From CAVQUE01 sp046290435 (GTDB taxonomy: Bacteria; Actinomycetota; Acidimicrobiia; Acidimicrobiales; UBA8592), in the NCBI GenBank assembly GCA_046290435.1, contig JBKAGO010000061.1, positions 1 through 35,193 of the forward strand: DNA of 35,193 nucleotides, written 5' to 3'. The position numbers and the translations under genes were made by a program. The notes under the pieces are model-generated. The model did no database searches. It had not been told where the DNA came from and saw nothing but the letters and a program-made list of their open reading frames with translations. Below are positions 23,506 to 33,899 of this stretch, piece after piece (positions within the stretch are counted from its first letter, which is position 1; each line of letters begins with the position of its first letter).

Positions 23506-24026
23506 CCCGTGGCATCGGATCGGCTGTTCAAGACGCTCAACGCGCTGCATCGCGGATTGCTGAAGATCAGCGGCGGGCGTGCCGGCTGGTCGGCCGGGAA
23601 GATGCCGGTGGTCGAGCTGACCACCACGGGCCGCAAGAGCGGCGAGCCTCGTACGGTCATGGTGACCTCGCCGTGGCAGGACGGCGACACCATCGCCCTG
23701 GTGGCGTCGGCGTGGGGCAACGACGCGCATCCGGCGTGGTTGTTGAACTTGCGCGACGACCCGTCGGTCACGGTGCGCACGACCGAGGGCGAGCGGCCGA
23801 TGACCGCTCGGATCGTCGAGGGCGACGAGCGGGTCCGCCTGTGGGAGCAGATCATCGAGCGGTTCGACCGCTACGCCGAGTACCAGTCCAAGACCGATCG
23901 GCAGCTTCCGGTCGTCTTGCTCGAACCCGCTTCCTGATCGGGCTTCTCGCAGCCGGCGGCGCCGTGGCTGCGCTGCCCGTTCCCGAGCCGTGGTCGACAC
24001 GCAGCTCGGCGGGTGACCGGCGTGGG
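23503..24026 (+). repeat. Long direct repeat, copy 1 (Ddn gene plus 3' flank)
   Basis: Runs from the stop codon before the nitroreductase gene to ~90 bp past its own stop and is nearly identical to 31696-32192; copy 2 lacks 27 bp near the start. Similarity ends abruptly after CGTGGG. The shared 3' flank contains a hairpin GCAGCC/GGCTGC (23949-23971). Confidence 0.9.
23509..23937 (+). CDS. Ddn-like F420-dependent nitroreductase family protein, copy 1
   Basis: 142 aa from GTG 23509. Split beta-barrel of the deazaflavin-dependent nitroreductase family: MPVVELTTTGRKSGEPRTVMVTSPWQDGDTIALVASAWG, then HPAWLLNLRDDPSVTV and a final acidic helix. These proteins use reduced F420 or bind it. The catalytic substrate is unknown. 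An almost identical paralogue, shorter by 9 residues near position 14, is at 31702-32103. It is preceded by small gene B and followed by a DUF1330 gene in the same direction. Confidence 0.88.
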   Translation: MASDRLFKTLNALHRGLLKISGGRAGWSAGKMPVVELTTTGRKSGEPRTVMVTSPWQDGDTIALVASAWGNDAHPAWLLNLRDDPSVTVRTTEGERPMTARIVEGDERVRLWEQIIERFDRYAEYQSKTDRQLPVVLLEPAS

Positions 24027-24114
24027 AAGGTGGGGGCATGTTGCCGGTCTTCGTGATGAGCGACCCATCCGACACACCACGTACCGTTGGCGCCAGTGCG
24101 ATGGAAGGCCGGCG

Positions 24115-24408
24115 ATGACGGTGTATGTGATGGCCCATGTCCACATCACCGACCGTGAAGGGTTCGGCGAGTACGCGCAGCGGTTCGGTGCGACGTTGGC
24201 TCCCTTCGGCGGCCGGGTGATCGTGGTCGCCGACGACCCCGATGTCCTCGAAGGCGAATGGCCGGCCGGCCGGACCGTCGTCTTGGCGTTCGACGATGCA
24301 GCGACCGCCCGTGCCTGGTGGGAGTCCGAGGCCTACCAGGAGATCTCGGCGCTCCGCCGCGCCGCCAGTACGAGCGCGATGATGGTCGCCCCCGGATGGG
24401 AGCCCTGA
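24115..24408 (+). CDS. DUF1330 protein
   Basis: 97 aa from ATG 24115. A ferredoxin-like small domain of the DUF1330 family: YVMAHVHITDREGFGEYAQRF, GGRVIVVADDP, VLEGEWPAGRTVVLAFDD and WWESEAYQEISALRRAAS. Function of the family is unsettled. It lies 178 bp after the nitroreductase in the same direction; copy 2 of the nitroreductase lacks this neighbour. Confidence 0.88.
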   Translation: MTVYVMAHVHITDREGFGEYAQRFGATLAPFGGRVIVVADDPDVLEGEWPAGRTVVLAFDDAATARAWWESEAYQEISALRRAASTSAMMVAPGWEP

Positions 24409-24595
24409 CCGAGCCGGTTGCGTTGTCACCCGATGGTCGTCGATGGCGCCGTCGAGACGGTCGAGATCCGTAAGGGCTGAACCCGATGCGGTCGCGTGGG
24501 CGGCCCGCCGGCGATCGTGGCCCGCGCCATGGCACGCGCCGTGGATCCCCTGGCGGGTGCGTTCTGGCGGTGGTCAGCGTCGACTGAGCAGCCGA

Positions 24596-24628
24596 CAACA
24601 CACCGGCAACACACCGGCAACACAGCGG
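24596..24628 (+). repeat. 11-bp tandem repeat CAACACACCGG x3
   Basis: Three 11-bp units (the last with one change), 52 bp before the start of the large secreted-protein gene. It lies in the 272-bp gap after the DUF1330 gene, which holds nothing else I can name. Confidence 0.85.
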
Positions 24629-24680
24629 CTGCCCGGAGAACTCATACTGCCTCGACCGGACTCACGTAAGGGGACAAGGA

Positions 24681-27413
24681 ATGGGCGGGACGATCTCTCG
24701 ACTGGTGACGCGGAGCGCGACGTGCGCAGGATTGGTGGTGGCGCTCGTGGCGTCGACCCTTTTCGCTGTCGTGGGCGCCGCCCCGGCGGCGGCTGCGCCG
24801 CTGCCGCCGTCATATGCAGCGCCGATCCAGATCCCCACGGGCAACGAGCCGGCGACGACAGCGCTGGTCGACGCCGACCTCGACGGCGACCTCGACGTCG
24901 TCGTCGCCAACGTCCAGTCGGCCTCGGTGTCGGTGATCGAGAACCTCGGTGGCGGCGCGTTCGGGGCGCCGGTGGACGTTCCCGCGGGAACGTCGCCGAC
25001 CGACATCTCCACCGGCGACTTCGACGGCGATGGTCTGATCGACCTCGCAATCACGAACCGCGAACCCCCGCGTCAGGTGACGATCCTCCATGGCGACGGT
25101 GCGGGGTCGTTTGGGTCGCCCCAGACCGTCGGCACCGGAGGTCGCCCCCACTTCTTGGACGCTGCCGACCTGAACGGCGATGGTCTGCTCGATCTCGTGG
25201 TCACACACTGCTGCTCGTCGGGCACCCTCAACTTCTACGTGAGCGTGCTGATGGCAACGGGACCGTCGACCTTCGCTGCCCCCACGAACTACAGCACTGC
25301 GGCAGGGATGGCCACGGGCGTGCACATCGCCGACTTCGACGGAGACGGCGACCAGGACTTCGTCGCGTCGCTCCGTATGTTCGGCTATGTGTCGATCTGG
25401 ACGAACGACGGCTCGGGATCCTTCACGCCGAGCTACGTCTCGATCCCGCTGTACGACCTGGAGATCGCCGATCTCGACGGCGACGGGCTCGACGACCTCG
25501 TCGTCGGCGACTACGCGACCCCCAACGTGTGGACCTTGAGGAACACGTCGTCGCCGGCGGCCATCTCGTTCGCTGCACCGGTTCAGCTCTCCGTGCCGGC
25601 GCCATTCCTGAACGGAATCGCCGGCGACATGGACGGGGATGGCGTCGACGACGTCGTGGTGACGCATCAGGCGTTGGGTGCGGTGTCGATCGTGCTCGGA
25701 TCGAGCACCGGGTCGCCCACCGTGACCGGGCCGTTCACGGCGGCGCCCAGCCCGAACCGGGGCTCGGTCGGTGATCTCGACGGGGACGGGACCCTCGACA
25801 TCGCGATCACGTCACAGATCGTGGCCGGTTCGGCGGTGATCCTGCTGAACGACGCCGTGCCGCCGGCGTGCGGTGTCGGGCCCGTGTTCGTCGTCGACGA
25901 GTTCATCGACGACGACGGGACGGCGACGGCCGAGGCGTGCTCGTTGCGCGAGGCGGTCGCTGCTGCAGATGCGTTCGGGGCGCCGGCGACAGTGGAAGTT
26001 CCGGCCGGAACCTACGTGCGATCCCTCGTCGGGAGCGGGCCGCTGGGTGATCTCGACATCACCGGCGACGTGACCCTCGTGGGTGCAGGAGCTGCCTCGA
26101 CGATCATCGACGCTGCCGGGATCGAAGGTGTCTTCGAGGTCGAAGCCGGCGGACGCCTTGCGATCTCCGGCGTCACTCTGACCGGAGGAAGCAGCTCGGG
26201 CCTGACCATCCGCGGGGCGGTGGAGGCGACCGACATCGTCATCTCGGGCAACTCCAGTCTCAACGGCGGTGCGATCAACATCGGTGGCTCGGCGTCGTCG
26301 CTGACGCTGCACAACTCGACGTTGGCGAACAACTCGTCCACCTTCGAGGGCGGCGCGATCAATCACTCGAGTGCGGGTCCGGTGAGGATCTCGAACACGA
26401 CGATTACGGGCAACACGGCCGGTCAGGGTGGCGTGCTGGTGACCCGCGGGACATCGGATACCTACATCGAGAACTCGACCATGGTCGGCAACTCCGCCGG
26501 CGACAAGGGCGGCATCGCCCCGATCAACTCGTCGACGGTGCAGATCCGGAACTCGGTGCTGGCGGCGAACACGACAGGCTCGGGACTGACCGGGGCGGAC
26601 TGTGACATCGCCCTGGTCTCGCAGGGTCACAACGTGTTCGGCAACTGCGCCGGCGTCATCACCCCAGCCACAGGCGACGTGTTCCTCGGGATCGTCCCGG
26701 TGGCGAGTCTCGTCGAACCCCTCGGCGACAACGGTGGCCTGACGCCGACGATGTTGCCGGTTGCCGGTGGTCCCCTGATCGATGCCGGCAGCCCCGACAC
26801 CCCGGGCACCGGCGGCCTGTCGTGTGTCGAGACCGACCAGCGCGGCGTGAGCCGGCTCGGCGACCGTTGCGATGCGGGATCTGTCGAGGGCGGAACGATC
26901 GACAACGACGCGCCGGTGGTGGTGTTGGTGTCGCCGGCTGATGGTGCGGTGTTCGATCAGGGCGAGTCCGTCGTAGCGGAGTTCTCATGCACCGACGTCG
27001 ACTTGGTGTCCTGCGTGGGCACGGTCGCGGATGGTGATGCGGTGGACACGAGCGTGGTCGGGTCGTTCACGTTCAGTGTGACGGGGACGGATGGTTCGGG
27101 GAACGTGACGACGGTGGAGCATGCCTATGAGGTGGTGGACAGCACGGCGCCGGTGGTGGTGTTGGTGTCGCCTGGCGATGGTGCGGTGTTCGAGCAGGGT
27201 GCGTCGGTGGTGGCGGAGTTCTTGTGCACGGATGCTGATCTGGTGTCGTGTGTGGGCACCGTTGCTGACGGTGATGCGGTGGACACGTCGGCTGTCGGGT
27301 CCTTCACGTTCAGTGTGACGGGGACGGATGGTTCGGAACGGACGACGTGGATAATCGGTGTGCGAGGTGGTGGACAGCACGGCGCCGGTGGTGGTGTTGG
27401 TGTCGCCGGCTGA
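24681..27413 (+). CDS. Secreted FG-GAP / CSLREA / Ig-like repeat protein, 5' part
   Basis: The frame is open for 910 aa, but the last ~25 are out of register after a shift near 27335. ATG 24681 follows AAGGGGACAAGGA. A signal peptide (VVALVASTLFAVVGAAPAAAA) leads into seven FG-GAP-like calcium loops of the type DxDGDG-x2-D (DFDGDGLIDLAI, DLNGDGLLDLVV, DLDGDGLDDLVV and others; residues ~65-390). Then comes a CSLREA motif (ACSLREAVAAADAFG, ~418-432), a right-handed beta-helix region, the usual PLIDAGSPDT...DQRGVSR closing segment, and two intact Ig-like repeats beginning APVVVLVSPADGAVF. A cell-surface adhesin or matrix protein is likely. The true gene probably continues to 29949. Confidence 0.8.
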   Translation: MGGTISRLVTRSATCAGLVVALVASTLFAVVGAAPAAAAPLPPSYAAPIQIPTGNEPATTALVDADLDGDLDVVVANVQSASVSVIENLGGGAFGAPVDVPAGTSPTDISTGDFDGDGLIDLAITNREPPRQVTILHGDGAGSFGSPQTVGTGGRPHFLDAADLNGDGLLDLVVTHCCSSGTLNFYVSVLMATGPSTFAAPTNYSTAAGMATGVHIADFDGDGDQDFVASLRMFGYVSIWTNDGSGSFTPSYVSIPLYDLEIADLDGDGLDDLVVGDYATPNVWTLRNTSSPAAISFAAPVQLSVPAPFLNGIAGDMDGDGVDDVVVTHQALGAVSIVLGSSTGSPTVTGPFTAAPSPNRGSVGDLDGDGTLDIAITSQIVAGSAVILLNDAVPPACGVGPVFVVDEFIDDDGTATAEACSLREAVAAADAFGAPATVEVPAGTYVRSLVGSGPLGDLDITGDVTLVGAGAASTIIDAAGIEGVFEVEAGGRLAISGVTLTGGSSSGLTIRGAVEATDIVISGNSSLNGGAINIGGSASSLTLHNSTLANNSSTFEGGAINHSSAGPVRISNTTITGNTAGQGGVLVTRGTSDTYIENSTMVGNSAGDKGGIAPINSSTVQIRNSVLAANTTGSGLTGADCDIALVSQGHNVFGNCAGVITPATGDVFLGIVPVASLVEPLGDNGGLTPTMLPVAGGPLIDAGSPDTPGTGGLSCVETDQRGVSRLGDRCDAGSVEGGTIDNDAPVVVLVSPADGAVFDQGESVVAEFSCTDVDLVSCVGTVADGDAVDTSVVGSFTFSVTGTDGSGNVTTVEHAYEVVDSTAPVVVLVSPGDGAVFEQGASVVAEFLCTDADLVSCVGTVADGDAVDTSAVGSFTFSVTGTDGSERTTWIIGVRGGGQHGAGGGVGVAG

Positions 27414-29004
27414 TGGTGCGGTGTTCGAGCAGGGTGCGTCGGTGCTGGCGGAGTTCTCGTGCACGGATGCTGATCTGGTGTCGGTGTGGGCACGGTCTGG
27501 ATGGTGATGGTGGACAACGAGCGTGGTCGGTCGTTCACGTTCAGGGACGGGGACGGATGGTTCGGGGAACGTGACGACGGTGGAGCATGAGTCGTCTGAG
27601 TGGTGGACAGCACGGCGCCGGTGGTGGTGTTGTCGCCTGGCGATGGTGCGGTGTTCGAGAGGGTGCGTCGGTGTGGCGGAGTTCTTGTGAACGGATGCTG
27701 ATCTGGTGGTGTGGGGACGCGTGCTGACGGTGATGCGGTGGACACGTCGGCTGTCGGTTGTCTCACGTTCAGTGTGACGGGGACGGATGGTTCGGGAACG
27801 TGACGACGGGGAGCATGCTTTGAGGTGGTGGACAGCACGGCGCCGGTGGTGGTGTTGGTCGCCTGGCGATGGTGCGGTGTTCGAGCAGGGCACGTCGGTC
27901 GCTGGCGGAGTTCTTGTGCACGCATGCTGATCTGGTGTGTGTGCGGCACCGCTGGTGAACGGTGATGCGGTGGACACGTCGGCTGTCGGGTCTTGCCACG
28001 TTCAGGTGACGGGGGGACGGATGGTTGGGGAACGTGACGACGGTGGAGCATGGTTATAGGTTTGACAGGACGCGGCCGGTGGTGATGTTGTGCGGAGCGG
28101 ATGGTGCGTTGTTCAGCAGGGTTGCGTCGGTGGTGGCGGAGTTCTCGTGCACGGATGCTGATCGGTGTCGTGGGGGGACGGTGCCGATGTGACGCCGACA
28201 CGTCGGCTGGCGGTTTGCACGTTCAGGTGACGGGGACGGATGCTGGGAACACCACGACGGTGGAGCATGCTTCGAGGTGGTGGACAGCACGGCGCCGTGG
28301 TGGTGTTTGTGCCCGCTGATGGTGCGGGTTCGAGCAGGGTGCGTCGTGTGACTGCGGAGTTCTTGTCACGGACGAGGATCTGGTGTTGTGTGGCACGGTT
28401 CTGATGGGTGATCGATACCTCGGTTCGGGTTGCTCGACTCGGTGACGGGACGGATGGTTCGGGAACACCACGACGGTGGAGCATGGTGGTCGTGCTCGAC
28501 AGCACGGCGCCGGTGGTGCTGTTGGTGTGCCGTTGATGGTGCGGTGTTCGAGCAGGCTCGTCGGCGTCGGGCGGAGTTCAGCTGCACGGAACGTGGATCT
28601 GGTGTCGTGACGACGGTTGCTGATGGCGATTCGTCGACACGGCTGTCTGGACCTCGTGCTCTCGGTGACGCGGACGGATGGTGGGGAAACACGACGGTGA
28701 GCATGCATGGGGTGGTGGACAGCACGGCGCCGGTGGCGCTGTTGGTGTCGCCGGCTGATGGTGCGGTGTTCGAGCAGGGCCTGGTGGTGGCGGAGTTCTC
28801 TCACGGATGCTGATCTGGTGTCGTGGTGGGGACGGTCGCCGATGGGTGACGCTTGACACGTCGGAGGTCGGGTCTTCACGTTCAGTGTGACGGGGACGGA
28901 TGTTGCGGAACACCACGGTGAGCATGTGGAGTGAGTGCGACAGCACGTTGCCGGTGGTGGTGTTGGTGTGCCGCTGATGGTGCGGTGTTCGAGCAGGGGG
29001 CTCG

Positions 29005-29949
<945 letters not shown>

Positions 29950-30032
29950 GTGCGGGGCGCGCACCGTCGGGGCCGCAACCTCGTCGACGCCATGGCCACC
30001 GAGCTACCGAACGACGCCGAGTGGACGATCCC

Positions 30033-30275
30033 GCCTCGGCGCGGGCGTCGTCGACCACAAGGCCGACGACTGACCCGCAGCCGGCGCGACACGAGGACGA
30101 CCGTTCTCGCATTGCCGAGTTCAGCCGACGTCGGGGTGGTGCACCGCCGAGAACCGCTGCGGGACGTTCCGCACCACCAACCACGGAACAGGTCCTCGAT
30201 CTCGCCCGCACGGCCGCCGGCGGAGCCGCCCCGCGCCGCGACGTCGGGCTCGAGGCGTCGGTGGCCGTCGGCTGA
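30033..30275 (+). pseudogene. Relics of small genes A and B
   Basis: At 30033-30073 a frame ends GAGVVDHKADD with the same stop context as gene A (23120-23157). At ~30190-30275 another frame ends TAAGGAAPRRDVGLEASVAVG, homologous to gene B, but has no start codon or ribosome site. The order A then B is kept, and the spacing is shorter than at the first locus. The nitroreductase that should follow directly is now 1.4 kb away. Confidence 0.6.
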
Positions 30276-30354
30276 GGTGTCGGTTCTCCAGCTGGCTGGG
30301 ACGGGTCGGCGGTGCCGGCGCAGCGACGGGATTCACCGCAGCAGTGCTCACCGG

Positions 30355-30360
30355 TACGCT
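30355..30360 (+). promoter_or_regulatory. -10 element of a leaderless-type promoter
   Basis: TACGCT ends 8 nt before GTG 30369; no ribosome site is present. Confidence 0.4.
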
Positions 30361-30368
30361 CGAGGTCC

Positions 30369-31124
30369 GTGACCGTGCTCGTCGTCATCTTCGTCGTCGG
30401 CATGGCTGCTGCGCTCATCTCGATCGCGGTTGCCGGATTCCAGCGTGGTCGACTGCTGCTCCCGCGGTGGCAGGCAGCGGCCAAGGAGTTGGGCATCGCT
30501 CCACCTCCGCCGATGGGCGGCGCGCCGAAGCTGGCAATCTCGGGCACGATCGGCGCGTGGGGCCTGAGCATCGCCGAGAAGATGCGTGACGACGAGACGG
30601 TGATCGCCTACGACCTGGACGGTCTTGCCGGGCTGCCGCGGGGGTTCGCGGTGAAGGCCGAGCACCGGGGCTCGCAGATGCCGGTCATCGGGAAGCTCTT
30701 CAGCGGTGGTCGGGCGCAGGTCGACACCGGTGATGTCCGATTCGACCAGGAGTTCGTCGTCGTCGGCGATGACCCCGACGAGGTCCGGGAGTTCCTGACC
30801 GAGGAGCGACGACGGGCACTGCTGAGCCTCGCGGAGTCGTGCCCGGAGTTCCGGCTGAAGGGGGCTGATCTGACGTACCGGTTCGACGGCGGCACCGCCC
30901 TGATCGACGACCTGGCCCGTCCGGCGCACGCCATGCTCGATGCGGCTCGGGTGCTCACCACTGACAGCGCGGTAGCCCCATTGCCGGCGGGCGAGGTGTT
31001 TCCCGGACCGGGCGAGGTGTCACCGTGCCCGCACGGCGGTGCCGTGTTCCCCACCCCGGGCCCGGTCGATCCGACGACCGATGCTCAGGCTGGTCCCGGC
31101 GATCAGCCCTCGGAGAGCGGCTGA
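30369..31124 (+). CDS. Membrane-anchored protein of unknown function
   Basis: 251 aa from GTG 30369. A single N-terminal transmembrane helix (VLVVIFVVGMAAALISIAVAGF) is followed by RGRLLLPRWQAAAKELGIAPPPP and a cytosolic-looking alpha/beta domain with repeated charged helices (DDPDEVREFLTEERRRALLSLAE) and a strand pair (LTYRFDGGTALIDDL). The last ~45 residues are Pro/Gly rich. No family recognised. It stands between the relics and the second cupin, 33 bp before the latter, and is absent from the first nitroreductase locus. Confidence 0.72.
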   Translation: MTVLVVIFVVGMAAALISIAVAGFQRGRLLLPRWQAAAKELGIAPPPPMGGAPKLAISGTIGAWGLSIAEKMRDDETVIAYDLDGLAGLPRGFAVKAEHRGSQMPVIGKLFSGGRAQVDTGDVRFDQEFVVVGDDPDEVREFLTEERRRALLSLAESCPEFRLKGADLTYRFDGGTALIDDLARPAHAMLDAARVLTTDSAVAPLPAGEVFPGPGEVSPCPHGGAVFPTPGPVDPTTDAQAGPGDQPSESG

Positions 31125-31143
31125 CCGTCGAGATGCCTGCTGG

Positions 31144-31149
31144 TACGGT
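31144..31149 (+). promoter_or_regulatory. -10 element of a leaderless-type promoter (second cupin)
   Basis: TACGGT ends 7 nt before ATG 31157, identical in hexamer and spacing to 9616-9621. Confidence 0.55.
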
Positions 31150-31156
31150 CGCCCCG

Positions 31157-31698
31157 ATGACGGTGCTCGGGGAGTTCGTGGAAACCTGCCCGTCGGTGCT
31201 CGATCGCCCCCTTCGCCAGATCGGGTCGCCGCGGCGATGGCGCCGATGCTCACGGACGCCGACGTCCTGTCGGCCGCGATCGAGTCGCATCGCCCTCCCG
31301 GCGGCGGGCCGGCGGTCATCCATCGCAGTGACGACCTGACGGTGCTCGGCCTCGCCGTCCCGGCGGGCTCCGTCAGCCCCGTCCACGATCACACGATCTG
31401 GGCGGTGGTCCGTATCTACAGCGGCGCCGAGGACAACGTGTTCTACCGGCATGCCGATGCCGACGGCGCCGCCGGGGCCGACGGTGTCATCGAGATCGGC
31501 CGGGCCGTGCTGGGAACCGGCGAGGTGCTGGCGTTGCCGTCCGACGCGGTGCACCGCATCGCCAACTCCGGCACCGGCACGATGCGGGCGCTGCGCGTCC
31601 ACGGCGGCGACCTGTTCGCCACCGACCGCAGCCAATGGGACGACGACACCGGTGCGCGCCGCCCGCTCGGTTCGCAGCCCTCGACGGAAAGGCACTGA
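31157..31698 (+). pseudogene. Second cupin (cysteine-dioxygenase-like), frameshifted
   Basis: Paralogue of 9629-10162. The first 16 codons (MTVLGEFVETCPSVLD) read in one frame; the rest, from DRVAAAMAPMLTDADVL through the cupin motifs SPVHDHTIWAVV, EDNVFY and LPSDAVHRIAN to the stop at 31698, read in another. A one-base loss near the C5 run at 31207-31211 explains the break. It may be a real mutation or a homopolymer error; if an error, the gene is intact and sits 3 bp before the nitroreductase GTG, as small gene B does at the first locus. Confidence 0.75.
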
Positions 31699-32192
31699 CC
31701 CGTGGCATCGGATCTGTTGTTCAAGACGCTCAACACGCTGCACCAGAGCGGCTGGTCGACCGGGAAGATGCCGGTGGTCGAGCTGACCACCACGGGCCGC
31801 AAGAGCGGCGAGCCCCGCACGGTCATGGTGACCTCGCCGTGGCAGGACGGCGACACCATTGCTCTGGTGGCGTCGGCGTGGGGCAACGACGCTCATCCGG
31901 CGTGGTTGTTGAACTTGCGCGACGACCCGTCGGTCACGGTGCGCACGACCGAGGGCGAGCGGCCGATGACCGCCCGGATCGTCGAGGGCGACGAGCGGGT
32001 CCGCATGTGGGAGCAGATCATCGAGCGGTTCGACCGCTACGCCGAGTACCAGTCCAAGACCGATCGGCAGCTGCCGGTCGTGTTGCTCGAACCCGCTTCC
32101 TGATCGGGCTTCTCGCAGCCGGCGGCGCCGTGGCTGCGCTGCCCGTTCCCGAGCCGTGGTCGACACGCAGCTCGGCGGGTGACCGGCGTGGG
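31696..32192 (+). repeat. Long direct repeat, copy 2
   Basis: Matches 23503-24026 from the preceding stop codon to the CGTGGG end point, with a 27-bp deletion inside the coding region. Same orientation, 8.2 kb apart. Confidence 0.9.
31702..32103 (+). CDS. Ddn-like F420-dependent nitroreductase family protein, copy 2
   Basis: 133 aa from GTG 31702. Nearly identical to 23509-23937; it lacks nine residues in the early helix (after TLH) but keeps the whole split-barrel core from GKMPVVELTTTGRKSGEPRT to the end PVVLLEPAS. The deletion removes part of the N-terminal helix that in Ddn-type enzymes covers the F420/substrate site, so specificity may differ. The upstream neighbour is the frameshifted cupin with a 3-bp gap. 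Confidence 0.87.
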   Translation: MASDLLFKTLNTLHQSGWSTGKMPVVELTTTGRKSGEPRTVMVTSPWQDGDTIALVASAWGNDAHPAWLLNLRDDPSVTVRTTEGERPMTARIVEGDERVRMWEQIIERFDRYAEYQSKTDRQLPVVLLEPAS

Positions 32193-32420
32193 GCGCGCCG
32201 CTGGATCATCGACGCCATCGACCGCGCCTGCACGGTCGATGCGGACCTACCCCTGGATGTGGTGATGATCAGCTCCAGCGCCCCGTCACGAGCAGTCGGT
32301 GGACTGGTGGAGCGTCACGTGAAGCCGGGGCCGCCGAGGCGACGCTCGGCTGCTGGGACGGATTGGCGATGACATCGTCGATGTCGATGTCGATGCCGGG
32401 CTGAGGGCGCGCAGGCTCGG
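32104..32420. other. Intergenic stretch, end of the direct repeat
   Basis: The first ~90 bp belong to the long repeat. The remainder has no coding signal; a short GATGTC repeat lies around 32375-32397. It separates two convergent transcription units. Confidence 0.5.
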
Positions 32421-33899
32421 TCAGCTCGGATCGATGAACTCGAGGGAGTCGACGATGGCTTCGGTCTGGGCGACGATCGTCGGGTACGCGGTGTCCGGGT
32501 CGGTCGAGCCCCCGGCGGTGATGATCAGGAGGCCGCGTTCGGGGTGTTCGACGACCCACATACGGCCCTGTGGCGGGGCGAGCCATCCGGGTTCGCCGCT
32601 GGCACCGAACGTCAGTGCCGGCACGCGCAGGCCGCCGGTGATGTCGAAGGTCTGGGCGTCGAGGCCGCCGACGCTGGTGGGCTCGGTGGCTTCGATGTCG
32701 ACGTTGGAGGCTTCGAGCACCGACAGCAGTTCGGTGGTGGTGGTGAGGGGAGTGCCGTCGGGTTCGGATGGGTTCGTGATGAGGTCGGTTCCGCCGAATC
32801 GGCCGCTACGGAGAACGGTCGTGTCGGCCAGTCCGCCGGCACCGCCGCCGAAGACGACGGTTGGTGTCGACAGTTCGATGCGTATGCCGCCGAGGAAGGG
32901 GAGTTCGACGGGGCCGGCGGGGTACTCGAGGATCGGGTTCGGGGTGGGGTCGCCGAAGGCCACGGTGGCGACGATGTCCTCGATGCGGTCGAACCAATCG
33001 GTATCGATGAGGTCGTCGACACCGGCCTTGATGAAGATGGGGTCTTCGTCACCCTGGTCGATGAACCAGATGCGGTAGCGGGATCCGAGGTTCATCGCGT
33101 CGTAGACGACGAAGTTGTTGGTGGCGAACTGGGCACAGCCCAACCGAAAGAAGCCGCAGTCGAGGTCGCCGATCTCGAGGTCGACGCGGATGGCAGCGCG
33201 TCCGCCGATCTGGGTCTGTTGGCGGTTGGTGACGAGGACGTCGTCGGTGAGGTTGTCGAGCCAGCCCTCGAAGTCGGCCGCGGGCCAGGGTTCGTCGAGC
33301 TCGGCGAACGGGGTCGTCGGCTGGGTCGGGTCCGATAGTGCGCTGTACCGGGCGACCAGGAGGTCTCGATCGCCCGGTCCCTGGCTGACGCGGTCGGTGA
33401 GCGTGAACGAGCCGAGCAGATTGTTCCGGACGAACAGCGCCTCGGGAATCCTCACCGTGAACTGTGTGCCCAGCGAGTCGATCCGATAGCTGCCGGGGTC
33501 GATCGGCGAGAACTCGTCGGCAAACGGCGTGGCCTCGGCGTCCATGGGCGCCGCCGTGCCCTCTGGCGTCTCCGGGGACGCGTCGGCAGTGGCGGCCTGC
33601 GGGGAACCTGCCGTCTCGAGCTGCTCGGAGTCCGGGTCGTCGCCAGTCGCCCACAACCCGGCCATGGCGATGATCGCGACGACTGCTGCTGCGACGAACA
33701 ACGGCCATGGCGGTCGACGCCGGCGCCGAAGGGTGTCGTCGACGACATCGAGTTCGACGACGTCGCCCTCGACAGCCGGCGCCGATGTCCGGTGCTCGGC
33801 TTCTGCGGCGGCGATGCGGCGGCGCATGCGGTCGAAGGCGTCGGGGTCGGGTCCTTCGGTGTCGATGGACTGGACGTGGCGTTCGAGTTCGTCAGCCAT
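32421..33899 (-). CDS. Membrane protein, probable anti-sigma partner of the ECF sigma factor
   Basis: 492 aa from ATG 33899, overlapping the sigma-factor gene by 8 bp (its stop is 33892-33894). A cytosolic N-terminus (MADELERHVQSID...DRMRRRIAAAE, ~60 aa) precedes one transmembrane helix (WPLFVAAAVVAIIAMAGLW, residues ~65-83). A large outside domain follows, with beta-rich segments (GSYRIDSLGTQFTVRIPEALF, VGGLDAQTFDITGG, RGLLIITAGG). No zinc-finger anti-sigma motif is seen, so the role is inferred from gene order and topology. Confidence 0.75.
   Translation of the reverse strand: MADELERHVQSIDTEGPDPDAFDRMRRRIAAAEAEHRTSAPAVEGDVVELDVVDDTLRRRRRPPWPLFVAAAVVAIIAMAGLWATGDDPDSEQLETAGSPQAATADASPETPEGTAAPMDAEATPFADEFSPIDPGSYRIDSLGTQFTVRIPEALFVRNNLLGSFTLTDRVSQGPGDRDLLVARYSALSDPTQPTTPFAELDEPWPAADFEGWLDNLTDDVLVTNRQQTQIGGRAAIRVDLEIGDLDCGFFRLGCAQFATNNFVVYDAMNLGSRYRIWFIDQGDEDPIFIKAGVDDLIDTDWFDRIEDIVATVAFGDPTPNPILEYPAGPVELPFLGGIRIELSTPTVVFGGGAGGLADTTVLRSGRFGGTDLITNPSEPDGTPLTTTTELLSVLEASNVDIEATEPTSVGGLDAQTFDITGGLRVPALTFGASGEPGWLAPPQGRMWVVEHPERGLLIITAGGSTDPDTAYPTIVAQTEAIVDSLEFIDPS

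Larger units (their letters stand above)
29950..30368 (+). other. Gap with relics of the small-protein cassette
   Basis: No intact gene. It holds the degenerate copies of small genes A and B described separately and the promoter of the following membrane-protein gene. Confidence 0.6.

Noticed and set aside
26985..28505. Several minus-strand open frames rich in Thr/Pro/His over the Ig array
   Set aside because: Antisense shadows of the repeated coding strand, repeating with the same period.
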